NCBI RefSeq assembly: GCF_007096635.1
Contig: NZ_VKAA01000009.1
Coordinates: 1-64,000, forward strand
Direction of reading: 5' to 3'
Length of the DNA: 64,000 bases
Source: Mycolicibacterium sp. 018/SC-01/001
GTDB lineage: Bacteria; Actinomycetota; Actinomycetes; Mycobacteriales; Mycobacteriaceae
Part shown: in pieces, positions 1 through 8,728 of the stretch
How the letters are laid out: every line of letters starts with the position of its first letter
Position numbering within the stretch: position 1 is the first letter of the stretch
Notes under the pieces: generated by a model
Told to the model about the DNA's origin: nothing
The model's input: only the letters and a program-made list of their open reading frames with translations
Databases searched by the model: none
Program-made: the position numbers and the translations under genes

Positions 1-98
1 CGGGCATCGATCGCGTTGCGCTGTCCCGTCAGCTCCGCCAACTCCTCGTGCAGCACCGACAACCGCTCATCGATGGCACGAGAACTGATCGGAGACAT
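1..98 (-). CDS. 5' end of an unidentified gene, truncated by the window edge
   Basis: Reading leftwards from an ATG at 98, 32 codons stay open to the window edge. The peptide starts MSPISSRAIDERLSVLHEEL and is polar, charged and probably helical. A purine-rich GGGGG stretch lies just before the ATG. The N-terminal style (ELAELTGQRNAID) recalls mycobacterial DUF222/HNH (13E12-type) proteins, but too little is visible to assign it. Confidence 0.45.
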   Translation of the reverse strand, partial: MSPISSRAIDERLSVLHEELAELTGQRNAIDA

Positions 99-156
99 GC
101 CCCCAATCTCCCAGCCCCGACCGACATTTCAGTCCCCCGACCCGAGAAGCTGGGGA

Positions 157-807
157 TCAATCCGCGTCTGGGGACACCTCGCCGACGGTGATCAGGTCGG
201 AGAACAGCTGGGTCCACAGCGGACGGCGCACGCGGTGCTGATCGACGACCGTCAATCCGGCGCCGGTGAACAACCGGCGCATCTCCGCCGGATCCGGCGC
301 GTCGTAGGAGGGCAACCGCACCGCGGGCAGCAGATCGACCGGCACGAGCCGGCGCGGGCTCAGCGTCGCGACCGCCGCGACGCCCCCGGCCCGCAGCACC
401 CGGCGGAACTCCCGCAGCGCCGCAGGCTGATTGAACCAGTGGAACGCCGACGTGCTCACCACCGCATCGAGGCTGCCGTCGGCGAACGGCAGCTGCTCGG
501 CGGGCGCGCGCACCCACTCCACCGCGCTCGAGCGGCGGCGCGCCTCGGACAGCATGCCGTCGGACATGTCGACGCCGGACACCTCCGACCCCGCCACCTC
601 CCGAGCGATCCGGTCAGCGAGAATCCCTGTGCCACAACCGATGTCGGCGATCCGGCGAGAACCGCGGGCCTGCAGCAGCGCGATCACCTCGTCCTGGGCC
701 GGCCGATAGACCCAGCGCTGCAGCACCGCGGTGTCGTAGACCGGCGCCGCGAAGCCCCAGAATCCCGTGACGGCCTCGTTGAACCGTCTGCGGGTGGCCG
801 ACGTCAT
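157..807 (-). CDS. class I SAM-dependent methyltransferase
   Basis: 216 aa from the ATG at 807. The SAM-binding glycine motif IADIGCGTGILADRI is near residue 55-70, followed by an acidic strand end (SGVDMSDGM), the DAVVSTSAFHWF region, and the post-motif RRVLRAGGVAAVATLSP, all typical of Methyltransf_11 enzymes. The substrate cannot be read from the sequence. Its start overlaps the stop of the DUF732 gene by 4 nt, so it is the last gene of the mmpS-mmpL-DUF732 operon and is probably translationally coupled. It may modify a lipid or siderophore-like cargo of the transporter; that is inference from position only. Confidence 0.85.
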   Translation of the reverse strand: MTSATRRRFNEAVTGFWGFAAPVYDTAVLQRWVYRPAQDEVIALLQARGSRRIADIGCGTGILADRIAREVAGSEVSGVDMSDGMLSEARRRSSAVEWVRAPAEQLPFADGSLDAVVSTSAFHWFNQPAALREFRRVLRAGGVAAVATLSPRRLVPVDLLPAVRLPSYDAPDPAEMRRLFTGAGLTVVDQHRVRRPLWTQLFSDLITVGEVSPDAD

Positions 808-1142
808 TGCTGGCGGGCGGCGTCCAGAACCGACAGCTTCTCCGGGCAGTACGTGCGCAGCCCCGCACCGATGAACTGGTAGGTCTGCTCCGTCGTCGTG
901 CCCTTTTCCAGGTTCATCTGGATGAAGCGCGCCGTGGCGAACACGTCCTTGTCCACACCGGTGTAGAGCCGCTTGCACATGATCTTGCCGATCCAGGCGT
1001 TGTAGTCCTTCTGCCCGTAGATCCCGTAGACATGCAACTCGTTCGCGAAGTCGGTGTCCGGATCGGCCATCGCGGGCGCCGCGGTGCCCACCGCCCCCAC
1101 CGTCAGCGCCGCCGCCGCGATACCCATCAGAATGCGCCTCAT
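804..1142 (-). CDS. DUF732 small secreted protein
   Basis: 112 aa. A Sec signal peptide is clear: MRRILMG, a hydrophobic Ala-rich core, and an APAMA-DPD cleavage site near residue 26. The mature part (about 85 aa) has two Cys residues (MCKRL and RTYCPE) that could form a disulfide, and the DUF732 pattern of tyrosine- and glycine-rich short helices. DUF732 proteins are small exported mycobacterial proteins of unknown function. Start and stop each overlap the neighbouring mmpL and methyltransferase genes by 4 nt, so it is made together with the MmpL transporter and may act as a periplasmic partner (inference). Confidence 0.85.
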   Translation of the reverse strand: MRRILMGIAAAALTVGAVGTAAPAMADPDTDFANELHVYGIYGQKDYNAWIGKIMCKRLYTGVDKDVFATARFIQMNLEKGTTTEQTYQFIGAGLRTYCPEKLSVLDAARQQ

Positions 1143-4042
1143 GCTCTTACTCCTTCTGCCGGATCACTCTGTAAGCCAACGGGTCTCGGCCACGGCGCCG
1201 GAACGGGGCGCCTGCGCACCCGCTGCGGCCACCAGAACCACGGGCCCATCAGCGCGGCGATCGCGGGCGTCATGAACGCGCGGATCACCAACGTGTCGAA
1301 GAGCAGCCCCAGCCCGATCGTCGTGCCGACCTGCCCGATGATGGTCAGCTCGCTGACCGCCATCGACATCATCGTCAACGCGAACACCAGACCTGCCGCC
1401 GTCACGACCGAACCGCTGCCGCCCATCGCACGGATGATGCCGGTACCGATGCCCGCGGTGATCTCCTCCTTCAACCGGGAGACCAGCAGCAGGTTGTAGT
1501 CCGCGCCCACGGCGAGCAGGATGATCACCGCCATCGCCAGCACCATCCAGTGCAGCGGCTGACCCAGGATGTGCTGCCAGAACAGCACCGACAGGCCGAA
1601 CGATGCGCCCAGCGAGATCACCACCGTGCCCACGATCACCGCCGACGCCACGACCGCGCGGGTCAGCAGCAACATGATGATGAAGATCAGCCCGAGTGCG
1701 GAGATCCCCGCGATCAACAGGTCGTAGTTGTTGCCGTCCTTCATGTCCTTGAAGGTGGCCGCGGTGCCGCCGAGGTAGACCTTCGAGCCCTCCAGCGGGG
1801 TGCCCTTGATCGCCTCCTTCGCGGCGGTCTTGATCTTGTCGATCCGGGCGATGCCCTCCGGTGTCAGCGGATCACCCTCGTGGGCGATGATGAACCGCAC
1901 CGACTTGCCGTCGGGGGAGAGGAACTGTTCGAGCCCGCGCTGGAAGTCCTTGTTGTCGAAGATCTCCGGGGGCAGGTAGAACGAGTCGTCGTTCATGGAG
2001 TTGTCGAACGCCTCACCCATGGCGTCGGCATCCTCCTGCTGCGCCGCCATCTGGTCCTGCATGCCCTTCTGCGACTGATACATCGTCAGCATCATGGTCT
2101 TCATGGTCTTCATCGTGGAGATCATCTCGGGCATCAGCTCGACCATCTGCGGCATCAACTGATCGAGCCGCTCCATCTCCGGGATGATCTCGCTGAAGTC
2201 GTCGCTCATCACGTTGATGCCGTCGAGGGTGTCGAACACCGACCGGATCGCCCAGCAGACCGGGATGTTGTAGCAGTGCGGTTCCCAGTAGAAGTAGTTG
2301 CGGATCGGCCGGAAGAAGTCGTCGAAGTTCGCGATGCTGTCGCGCAGCGCCTCGATGTCGACGTACATCCCCTTCATCTTGGTGACCATCGAATGGGTGA
2401 CTTCGGACATCTGCTTGGTCAGGCTGGACATCTTCTCCATCGTGGCGATGGTCTTGTCCATCTCGGCGGCCTGATCCAGCATGTCGGCCATCCGGTCCTG
2501 CATGTACTTCTCGTTGAGCCGCTGGGTGGTGCCCTGCATGCTCATCTGGAACGGGATCGACGTGTGCTTGATGGGCTTGCCGTCCGGGCGGGTGATCGCC
2601 TGCACGCGGGCGATGCCCTCGACCCGGAACAGCGCCTTGGCGATCTTGTCGATGACCAGGAAGTCCGCGGAGTTGCGCATGTCGTGATCGCTTTCGATCA
2701 TCAACAGCTCCGGGTTCATCCGGGCCTGCGAGAAGTGCCGGTCGGCAGCGGCGTACCCCTCGTTGGCGGGAAGATCGGCGGGCAGATAGTTCCGGTCGTT
2801 GTAGTTGGTCTGGTAACCGGGCAGCGTCAGGAGGCCGACCAGCGACAGCGCGATCGCGCCCACCAGGATCGGGCCGGGCCACCGCACGATCGCGGCGCCG
2901 ATCTTGCGCCACCCGCGGATGCGCATCGCGCGCTTGGGCTCGAGCAGTCCGAAGCGGGTGGCCAGCGAGATGATCGCCACCATCAGCACGACGCCGGCGA
3001 GCACCACGACGACCATGCCGATGGCCAGCGGCACGCCCAGCGTCTGGAAGTACGGCAGTCGGGTGAAGCTCAGGCAGAACGTCGCACCCGCGATGGTCAG
3101 GCCCGACCCGAGCACGACGTGCGCGGTGCCGTGGAACATCGTGTAGAACGCCGTCTCTTTGTCCTCACCGACACTGCGGGCCTCCTGATAGCGGCCTATC
3201 AGGAAGATCGCGTAGTCCGTGGCCGCGGCTATCGCCAACGTGACCAGCAAGTTCGTGGCGAACGTGGAGAGCCCGATGATGTCGTGGTAGCCGAGGAAGG
3301 CCACCAGCCCGCGCGCGGTGGCCAGCGACAGCACCACCATCACCAGCGTGATCAACACCGTGACGATCGAGCGGTACACCAGCAGCAACATGATGATGAT
3401 GACGGTGAACGTGGCCATCTCGATCATCCGCATGCTGCGGTCGCCGGCGATGTGCTGGTCGGCCGCCAGGGCTGCCGGGCCGGTGACGTAGGCCTTCACC
3501 CCCGGCGGCGGCGGGACGTTCTCGACGATCTTCTGGACCGCCTCCACCGACTCGTTGGCCAGAGCCTCGCCCTGGTTGCCGGCGATCTTCACCTGGACGT
3601 AGGCGGCCTTGCCGTCGTTGCTGGTCGAGCCCGCCGCGGTGAGCGGATCGCTCCAGAAGTCCTGCACCGACTGCACATGGGTGGTGTCGGCCTCGAGCTT
3701 CTTGACCATCTGGTCGTACCAGGCGTGGGCCTCGTCACCGAGCGGCTTGTCACTCTCGAAGACGATCATCACGGAGCTGTCGGAGTCGCCCTCGCGAAAC
3801 GCCTCACCGACCTTCTTCATCGAGATCAGCGACGGCGCGTCGTCGGGGCTCATCGACACCGCGCGCTGCTGGCCGACGACCTCGAGCTGCGGGACGACGG
3901 TGTTGAGGATGATGATCACCGCGACCCACACGAGCACGATCGGCAGCGCCAGCGTGCGGATCATCCGGGGGATGACGGGCCGGGACGGTCGGCGGTGGGG
4001 TGGGAAGGCGTCGGTGGGAGCGTCCTGCACGGGAGTGCTCAT
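1139..4042 (-). CDS. mmpL: MmpL family RND lipid/siderophore transporter
   Basis: 967 aa, full MmpL length. There is an N-terminal transmembrane helix near residues 30-50 and then two RND halves, each with a periplasmic domain and a helix bundle. The proton-relay Asp-Tyr pairs of MmpL proteins are present in both halves: ATDYAIF (D276/Y277) and GADYNLL in the C-terminal bundle. Residues about 490-690 form a long Met-rich, heptad-like stretch with a possible disulfide pair ([10 protein letters not shown]), the coiled-coil insertion of the MmpL4/MmpL5 branch. MmpL4/5 with MmpS4/5 export siderophores and drugs in M. tuberculosis. The adjacent MmpS is also of that type. Start overlaps mmpS by 4 nt. 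The cargo is inferred only. Confidence 0.95.
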   Translation of the reverse strand: MSTPVQDAPTDAFPPHRRPSRPVIPRMIRTLALPIVLVWVAVIIILNTVVPQLEVVGQQRAVSMSPDDAPSLISMKKVGEAFREGDSDSSVMIVFESDKPLGDEAHAWYDQMVKKLEADTTHVQSVQDFWSDPLTAAGSTSNDGKAAYVQVKIAGNQGEALANESVEAVQKIVENVPPPPGVKAYVTGPAALAADQHIAGDRSMRMIEMATFTVIIIMLLLVYRSIVTVLITLVMVVLSLATARGLVAFLGYHDIIGLSTFATNLLVTLAIAAATDYAIFLIGRYQEARSVGEDKETAFYTMFHGTAHVVLGSGLTIAGATFCLSFTRLPYFQTLGVPLAIGMVVVVLAGVVLMVAIISLATRFGLLEPKRAMRIRGWRKIGAAIVRWPGPILVGAIALSLVGLLTLPGYQTNYNDRNYLPADLPANEGYAAADRHFSQARMNPELLMIESDHDMRNSADFLVIDKIAKALFRVEGIARVQAITRPDGKPIKHTSIPFQMSMQGTTQRLNEKYMQDRMADMLDQAAEMDKTIATMEKMSSLTKQMSEVTHSMVTKMKGMYVDIEALRDSIANFDDFFRPIRNYFYWEPHCYNIPVCWAIRSVFDTLDGINVMSDDFSEIIPEMERLDQLMPQMVELMPEMISTMKTMKTMMLTMYQSQKGMQDQMAAQQEDADAMGEAFDNSMNDDSFYLPPEIFDNKDFQRGLEQFLSPDGKSVRFIIAHEGDPLTPEGIARIDKIKTAAKEAIKGTPLEGSKVYLGGTAATFKDMKDGNNYDLLIAGISALGLIFIIMLLLTRAVVASAVIVGTVVISLGASFGLSVLFWQHILGQPLHWMVLAMAVIILLAVGADYNLLLVSRLKEEITAGIGTGIIRAMGGSGSVVTAAGLVFALTMMSMAVSELTIIGQVGTTIGLGLLFDTLVIRAFMTPAIAALMGPWFWWPQRVRRRPVPAPWPRPVGLQSDPAEGVRA

Positions 4043-4497
4043 GCGGACTTCACAAAGCAGAAGGTCTGCGCGTTCAGACCGGTCGTCGTCTTCTCGTCGC
4101 GCACCTCGTCGTCGACCAGGATCCGGCAGGTGATCGAGCTGCCGTCACCCTGGGCCACGATGTTGGGAGCGGCCGAGGGCTCGGTGGTCGACAGCGTCAG
4201 GGACCACGGCAGCGCTGCGTTGTCCACGCGCTGGGGCTTGGCGTCGAGGTCGAGATAGTTGATGTCGGCGTAGCTGCCGGTCCCCGTGATCTCGTAGCGG
4301 ACGACCTTGGGATCGAACGGTTCCGGCAGGTCGGCGAAGTTGCGCGGCGTCTCGATGATGCCCTCGGAGCCGAAGAAGGTCCGGATGCGGGAGACCGTCA
4401 GGCCGGCGATGACGACCACGACGATGATCAGCAGCGGCAGCCATATCTTCCTGGCGACCTTGATCACGACCCGTGTCTCCCGATCTCTTCCCGGCAT
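4039..4497 (-). CDS. mmpS: MmpS membrane accessory protein
   Basis: 152 aa from the ATG at 4497. A single transmembrane helix ([17 protein letters not shown]) is followed by [11 protein letters not shown] and a periplasmic beta-rich domain ending CFVKSA, very close to MmpS4/MmpS5. A GTG at 4467, with GGAG nine bases before it, would give 142 aa, the usual MmpS length, and is a credible alternative start. MmpS proteins pair with the cognate MmpL for export across the inner membrane. First gene of the operon; an inverted repeat (4546-4564) lies in its leader. Confidence 0.93.
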   Translation of the reverse strand: MPGRDRETRVVIKVARKIWLPLLIIVVVVIAGLTVSRIRTFFGSEGIIETPRNFADLPEPFDPKVVRYEITGTGSYADINYLDLDAKPQRVDNAALPWSLTLSTTEPSAAPNIVAQGDGSSITCRILVDDEVRDEKTTTGLNAQTFCFVKSA

Positions 4498-4545
4498 GTG
4501 CCGCGCAATGTAACCCCTGGCCTCGTGCGATGTTCCGGTGATCGT

Positions 4546-4564
4546 AACTTAGCCCGTATAAGTT
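4546..4564. promoter_or_regulatory. inverted repeat upstream of mmpS, possible operator
   Basis: Perfect 6-bp arms AACTTA and TAAGTT separated by 7 bp, in a locally AT-rich leader 49 bp before the mmpS start. Size and place fit a TetR/MarR-type operator controlling the mmpS operon. No regulator gene is adjacent. Inference from symmetry only. Confidence 0.45.
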
Positions 4565-4654
4565 CTCATCGGACACACAGTAGTTCAAGCCGGTGTGGTC
4601 CTGTTCACTAGATCGCCGGGGAGGCGCTGCGCGTCACAGTTTCCGGCGTCGGTA

Positions 4655-5062
4655 CTACGACGGGGTGTCGCCGTCCGCTTCCCGGTCGGAATCCCGCTCC
4701 GACGCGTCGAGCACGCTGACCGCGATGCCGTAGGGCAGGAACCGCACCCGGCGCGCCGGATCGACGTTGTCCTTGTTTGCCCGCAGCGCGTCCAGTTCGG
4801 TCGGGAACACCTGCTCGATGTGCGCCCCGCCCGATGCGTCGACGGTGTAGATCGCCCACACCCCGTCGCCGGTCTCACCGGCCGTCTCGGGTCGGCGCGG
4901 CCGGCCGCCGCGCGCGAGGTCGTCGAACAGCACCGACCAGCCGGCGCGTTCACCCGACGTCGTCATGAACTTGCCGAGCGCATCCCGCAGACCCTCGCCC
5001 GCGTCGCGGATCACCCGGTCGAAGTCCTCCGGGTCGAAGCCGAAAGGTCCGTTACCGCTCAT
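4655..5062 (-). CDS. conserved hypothetical protein
   Basis: 135 aa. The start is fixed by an excellent GGAGGA six bases before the ATG at 5062. The protein is soluble: an acidic helical N-terminus (FGFDPEDFDRVIRDAGEGL), an RPRRPE linker, then a beta-rich half (GVWAIYTVD, VRFLPYGIAVSVLD) and an acidic tail. I do not recognise the family. It is divergent from the SnoaL-like gene at 5177, and about 160 bp separate its stop from mmpS. Confidence 0.75.
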   Translation of the reverse strand: MSGNGPFGFDPEDFDRVIRDAGEGLRDALGKFMTTSGERAGWSVLFDDLARGGRPRRPETAGETGDGVWAIYTVDASGGAHIEQVFPTELDALRANKDNVDPARRVRFLPYGIAVSVLDASERDSDREADGDTPS

Positions 5063-5176
5063 GGCTGTCCTCCTCGCAGGCCGTGATGCGCCCAGCACGC
5101 ACAGCGGATGCCCTCCAGTGTGCCTGTGACGGCGCGGGCAGTCGACTGTTCGCGGTGGCGAATGGTAGGCAACCGT

Positions 5177-6034
5177 ATGGCCTCTCAGCGCGCCGAACTC
5201 CTGGCGGCGGCCCAGCGTTCGCTCGTCGCCGCCGGCGCGCGCGACCGCACCGGCTGGCTGGCCCTGTTCGCCGCAGGCGGCCGGGTCGAGGATCCGGTCG
5301 GCTCCTCGCCGCACCGGGGGCGCGTCGCCATCGGGCACTTCTACGACACGTTCATCGGCCCGCGCGAGATCACGTTCGACCTCGAGGCGGACTTCGTCGT
5401 CGGTGCGACGGTGCTGCGGGACCTCACCCTGGTGATCCAGATGTCGCCGACGCTGACCATGCGGGTGCCCGCCTACATCCGCTACGACATGACCGACACG
5501 GCCGAGGGCATCCGGATCGCGGCGTTGTCCGCCTATTGGGAGCTGCCGGCGATGATCCGGCAGTTCCTGCGCGGTGGCGTCGGCGCGCTGCCCGCCGGCG
5601 TGGGGTTGGGCCGTGCGCTGGTCAGCCATCAGGGCCTGCGCGGCACCCTGGGCTTCCTGCGTGGGTTCGGCGGCGTGGCCAGCGGCGCCAGAGCGGCGTT
5701 CGGGGCGTTCCTCGACGCCGCGTGCGCCGGCGACGAGGTCGGCTTGCGGCGGAGCACCGCCGGCGTGGCGATCACCGCGGGGGACGAAGAGCCACGCACC
5801 GCCTCCGACCTCGCCCGCCTGCTGTCGGGCGGCCGCTGGGACAAGCCGATCCGCTCCGGACGGTCGGTCGCGGCGCGGGTGGACGCCCCCGGGGGGCGTT
5901 GCCTCCTGATCGGTGAGTACCGAACCCGCGGCGCCGAACGCGCCGCGCTGCACCGGTTGCAGGTCTTCACCGAGACCGGGTGGCGCCATGACGGCCGTGT
6001 TGTCGCCTCCGGTGGGGCGGACGTGAGAACGTAG
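5177..6034 (+). CDS. SnoaL/ketosteroid-isomerase-like fold protein
   Basis: 285 aa from the ATG at 5177, with a weak GTAGG before it; an in-frame ATG at 5162 is possible. The first ~120 residues match the NTF2-like/SnoaL pattern: a helical start, GWLALFAAGGRVEDPVGS, HRGRVAIGHFYDTFIGP, and then strands. The second half (GGVGALPAGVGLGR to the end) is Gly/Ala-rich and has a second small alpha+beta segment. The family includes isomerases, lyases and many proteins of unknown role; no catalytic residue can be asserted. It is followed 7 bp later by the gene at 6042, probably one transcript. Confidence 0.7.
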   Translation: MASQRAELLAAAQRSLVAAGARDRTGWLALFAAGGRVEDPVGSSPHRGRVAIGHFYDTFIGPREITFDLEADFVVGATVLRDLTLVIQMSPTLTMRVPAYIRYDMTDTAEGIRIAALSAYWELPAMIRQFLRGGVGALPAGVGLGRALVSHQGLRGTLGFLRGFGGVASGARAAFGAFLDAACAGDEVGLRRSTAGVAITAGDEEPRTASDLARLLSGGRWDKPIRSGRSVAARVDAPGGRCLLIGEYRTRGAERAALHRLQVFTETGWRHDGRVVASGGADVRT

Positions 6035-6041
6035 CAGGACC

Positions 6042-6632
6042 ATGGACATCACGTCGGACACCACCTCTCGCGCTCCTGCGACCTACATGAGCTACGAAGA
6101 GTTCGGCCGTCGCTTCTTCGAGGTCGCCGTCACCGAGGACCGGGTGGGTGAAGCGATCGGCCAGATCGCCGGCGAAGCCTTCGAGATGGGCCCGATCGCG
6201 CAGGGGCCGGGCCGGCTGGCGAAGGTGACTGCCAAGGTGCGCATCATGACGCCCCGGGTGAGCCGGCGGGTGGCCGAGGAGATCACGTTCGGGATCCGTA
6301 TCCCGCTCGAGATCGACATGGTGGTCGACCTGCGCATCGACAAGCCCCGGTTCATGGTCTTCGGCGAGATCTCGCTGCGCGCGGTGGCGCGCGCCGCGGA
6401 ACCGCTGCTGCTGATCATCGACGTCGAGAAGCCGCGCGCCACCGACATCGCGATCCACGTGACGTCCAAATCGCTGCGGGGCGAGGTCGTGCGCATCATC
6501 GGTGGCGTGGACGCCGAGATCCGGCGGTTCATCGCGGCGCACGTCGCGGGGGAGATCGACAGCCCGACATCGCAGCAGGCCAAGGTCATCGACGTCGCGC
6601 ACGAGCTCGAGACGACCTGGACCGGGATCTGA
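6042..6632 (+). CDS. conserved hypothetical protein (mycobacterial)
   Basis: 196 aa, start ATG at 6042. No signal peptide. The centre (residues about 60-135) alternates hydrophobic and charged strands (LAKVTAKVRIMTP, FGIRIPLEIDMVVDLRID, PLLLIIDVEKP) and the C-terminal third is helical. This looks like a lipid-binding or START/SRPBCC-like beta-sheet protein, but I do not recognise the family. It lies 7 bp after the SnoaL-like gene, so they are probably cotranscribed. Confidence 0.75.
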   Translation: MDITSDTTSRAPATYMSYEEFGRRFFEVAVTEDRVGEAIGQIAGEAFEMGPIAQGPGRLAKVTAKVRIMTPRVSRRVAEEITFGIRIPLEIDMVVDLRIDKPRFMVFGEISLRAVARAAEPLLLIIDVEKPRATDIAIHVTSKSLRGEVVRIIGGVDAEIRRFIAAHVAGEIDSPTSQQAKVIDVAHELETTWTGI

Positions 6633-6639
6633 ACCCGGG

Positions 6640-7419
6640 TCAGCCGGCCAGCTGACTCAGTTCCGGGCGCCGCGCACCACGCGTGTCACCCACCGATCGG
6701 CCGCGCAGATGGTTCCACAGCCACGGCATCAGCATGTTCTGGGTCCACAGCAGCTGCGAGTAGGTGCGCGAACGCAGCGACGGCGGGCGGGCGTGCGGAT
6801 CTGCGGTCGCCCAGGTGTGCGAGCTGCCCGGCAGACCGAGCGCTTCGGCGGCCGCCTCGGCGAACAGCAGGTGCCCCCGCGGTGAACCGTGCACCCGGTC
6901 AGGGCTCCACGTGTCGGGCTGTGTCATCGACGGCGCCCGGTACAGGTCGACGAGCGCGAAACCGTGCCGCGCGGCAGCCGACCGGATGACCCCGTTGATC
7001 GTCAGAACGCGCCTGCCGAGCACGCGCCCGATCGGCAGGATGCGGGCCAGGTCGGGGAACGTCGTCGTGACCACCGTCGCACCGGATGCCGCCAGCGCGC
7101 GGTGCACGTGATCGAGCTGAGCCAGCGCCCGTTCGAAACCCGTTCCGGGACGGGTCATGTCGTTCATGCCGATGCAGAGGGTGATGAGGTCGGCGCCCAT
7201 CGCCAGTGCGGCAGGCAGCTGGACATCGGCGACATCGCGGATCTGATCGCCGCGCACCGCGAGGTTGGCGTACTGCAGACCCGGGTGGAGCCCGTCGAGC
7301 CGCTCGGCCAGCCGATCCGCGAACCCGCGCAGACCCGTGGTGTCGTCGCCGTCCCACAGCCCCTCGGTCTGGCTGTCACCGAGAGCGACGTACCGGGTGT
7401 ACCGGGCGCGACCGACCAC
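6640..7419 (-). CDS. SGNH/GDSL family hydrolase
   Basis: 259 aa from a GTG at 7419. SGNH blocks are clear: block I YVALGDSQTEG (nucleophile Ser16), a Gly in block II (NLAVRGDQ), block III GMNDM (Asn), and block V SPDRVHGSPRGH (Asp and His). There is no signal peptide, so it is probably cytoplasmic. These enzymes are esterases or lipases acting on acyl esters; the substrate is unknown. It starts 11 bp after the stop of the DUF2993 gene and is likely cotranscribed with it. Confidence 0.85.
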   Translation of the reverse strand: MVGRARYTRYVALGDSQTEGLWDGDDTTGLRGFADRLAERLDGLHPGLQYANLAVRGDQIRDVADVQLPAALAMGADLITLCIGMNDMTRPGTGFERALAQLDHVHRALAASGATVVTTTFPDLARILPIGRVLGRRVLTINGVIRSAAARHGFALVDLYRAPSMTQPDTWSPDRVHGSPRGHLLFAEAAAEALGLPGSSHTWATADPHARPPSLRSRTYSQLLWTQNMLMPWLWNHLRGRSVGDTRGARRPELSQLAG

Positions 7420-7430
7420 GACAGCAGACT

Positions 7431-8219
7431 CTAACGCGAGCGGCCCAGTCGCGTCAGGTTGAGCACCATGCCGGAGCTCAGTCCAGTGATGGTGTCCTCC
7501 AATCGTTTCCGGTCCAGGGCGACACGCCACTGGGGCAGCGTTCCCGTCACCCGCACCACCCGGGGTGCGAACTCGACGCCGGTCAGTGTCACGCCGTGCG
7601 CGAGCTCGGGCAGCCGCACCGGGTAGGCCGGGGTCCGTGCCGGCAGCCGCCACCGTCGGGCGCCGAGCGCCACCGTGTGCGCCTGCAGCCACAGCGTCGA
7701 CCCGTCGACGCTGACGTCGACCTCGACATGACCGAACCGGGGCCGGCGGGCGAACCGGATGCGGGCCACCCCGTCCTCTCCGACGTCGCCGGCCAACCGC
7801 GGCGCCGCACGTCCGAACAGGTCGTCGACCATCGGTGCGGACACCTCGAACGTCACCTCCACCGGCGCGGCCACGAGCGTCGGCGGCGCGCCGGGCCGCA
7901 CGTGAACGTTGTGCAAGATCACCGTTGCCGAGTTGAGAAGGCCGCCCTGCCAACGGATGTCGGAAGCGTCCAACCGAACGTCGGTGAGCTGGCCGACGGC
8001 CAGGCCGTGGACGTCGAGCCGGGAGTCGAACCGGGTGACGGTCAGTGCGAGGTCACCGTCGTCGAGGCGCATCGTGAGGCGACGCCCCAGAACGAGCCGG
8101 CGGATTGTGACGAACAGCGTGCGGTAGGCCGCCGCGGCGCCGCCGTTGACCGGGACCATCGTGGTCGCCGACCAGAGCGAGGTGAGCATGCGCCGCGTGG
8201 GACGGGTCATCCTCTCCAT
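7431..8219 (-). CDS. DUF2993 (LmeA-like) protein
   Basis: 262 aa from the ATG at 8219; an ATG at 8210 is also possible. Residues about 45-150 carry the DUF2993 pattern (LALTVTRFDSRLDV, LTDVRLDASDIRWQGG, VEVTFEVSAPMVDDLF). This family includes LmeA, a mycobacterial cell-envelope protein linked to lipomannan elongation. The N-terminus is basic with only a weak hydrophobic stretch, so export is uncertain. It is divergent from the Nudix gene at 8243 and precedes the SGNH hydrolase. Confidence 0.75.
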   Translation of the reverse strand: MERMTRPTRRMLTSLWSATTMVPVNGGAAAAYRTLFVTIRRLVLGRRLTMRLDDGDLALTVTRFDSRLDVHGLAVGQLTDVRLDASDIRWQGGLLNSATVILHNVHVRPGAPPTLVAAPVEVTFEVSAPMVDDLFGRAAPRLAGDVGEDGVARIRFARRPRFGHVEVDVSVDGSTLWLQAHTVALGARRWRLPARTPAYPVRLPELAHGVTLTGVEFAPRVVRVTGTLPQWRVALDRKRLEDTITGLSSGMVLNLTRLGRSR

Positions 8220-8242
8220 CCTCGCACGGGCTATCGTCGGCT

Positions 8243-8728
8243 GTGACTTCCCGCGTCCCCTCCCGTAGAGCCCAGCGCAGCGCCGGACTCCTGCTCTACC
8301 GGAACGGGGCGAACGGGCTCGAGGTGTTGCTCGGCCATCCCGGCGGCCCCTTCTGGGCACGCAAGGACGACGGTGCCTGGTCGATCCCGAAGGGCGAATA
8401 CGACGACGGAGAGGACCCGTGGGCGGCCGCACAGCGCGAATTCGCCGAAGAGGTGGGGACGCCGCCGCCGGCCGGGCCGCGCATCGACCTGCCACCGGTA
8501 CGTCAGTCCGGCGGCAAGATCGTCACCGCGTTCGCGGTGCGGGGCGACCTCGACCCCAGCGGCGCCGTCAGCAACACGTTCACGATGGAGTGGCCGCCGC
8601 GTTCGGGGAAGACCGCGGAGTTCCCCGAACTGGACCGGATCGCCTGGTGGGATCTGCCGACAGCACGCGAGAAGCTGCTCACAAGCCAACGCCCGCTGCT
8701 CGATGCGCTGATCGAGGCGCTGGGTTAG
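8243..8728 (+). CDS. Nudix hydrolase
   Basis: 161 aa from a GTG at 8243. The Nudix box is complete (residues about 51-73): GEYDDGEDPWAAAQREFAEE followed by VG, with the REFAEEVG core that binds metal. The N-terminal LLLYRNGANGLEVLLGHPGG strand pattern is typical of NTP-pyrophosphohydrolase or Ap4A-type Nudix enzymes. A TATCGT hexamer 5 bp upstream of the GTG suggests a leaderless transcript. Its stop overlaps the convergent oxidoreductase gene by 4 nt. Confidence 0.9.
   Translation: MTSRVPSRRAQRSAGLLLYRNGANGLEVLLGHPGGPFWARKDDGAWSIPKGEYDDGEDPWAAAQREFAEEVGTPPPAGPRIDLPPVRQSGGKIVTAFAVRGDLDPSGAVSNTFTMEWPPRSGKTAEFPELDRIAWWDLPTAREKLLTSQRPLLDALIEALG

Noticed and set aside
1550..4258. 900-codon plus-strand frame over the mmpL/mmpS genes
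   Set aside because: Antisense to MmpL with clear family motifs; the translation is a His/Asp/Arg-rich shadow.
4655..6064. 470-codon minus frame ending in the hypothetical gene at 4655
   Set aside because: The true start is the ATG at 5062 with GGAGGA; upstream codons run antisense to the SnoaL-like gene.
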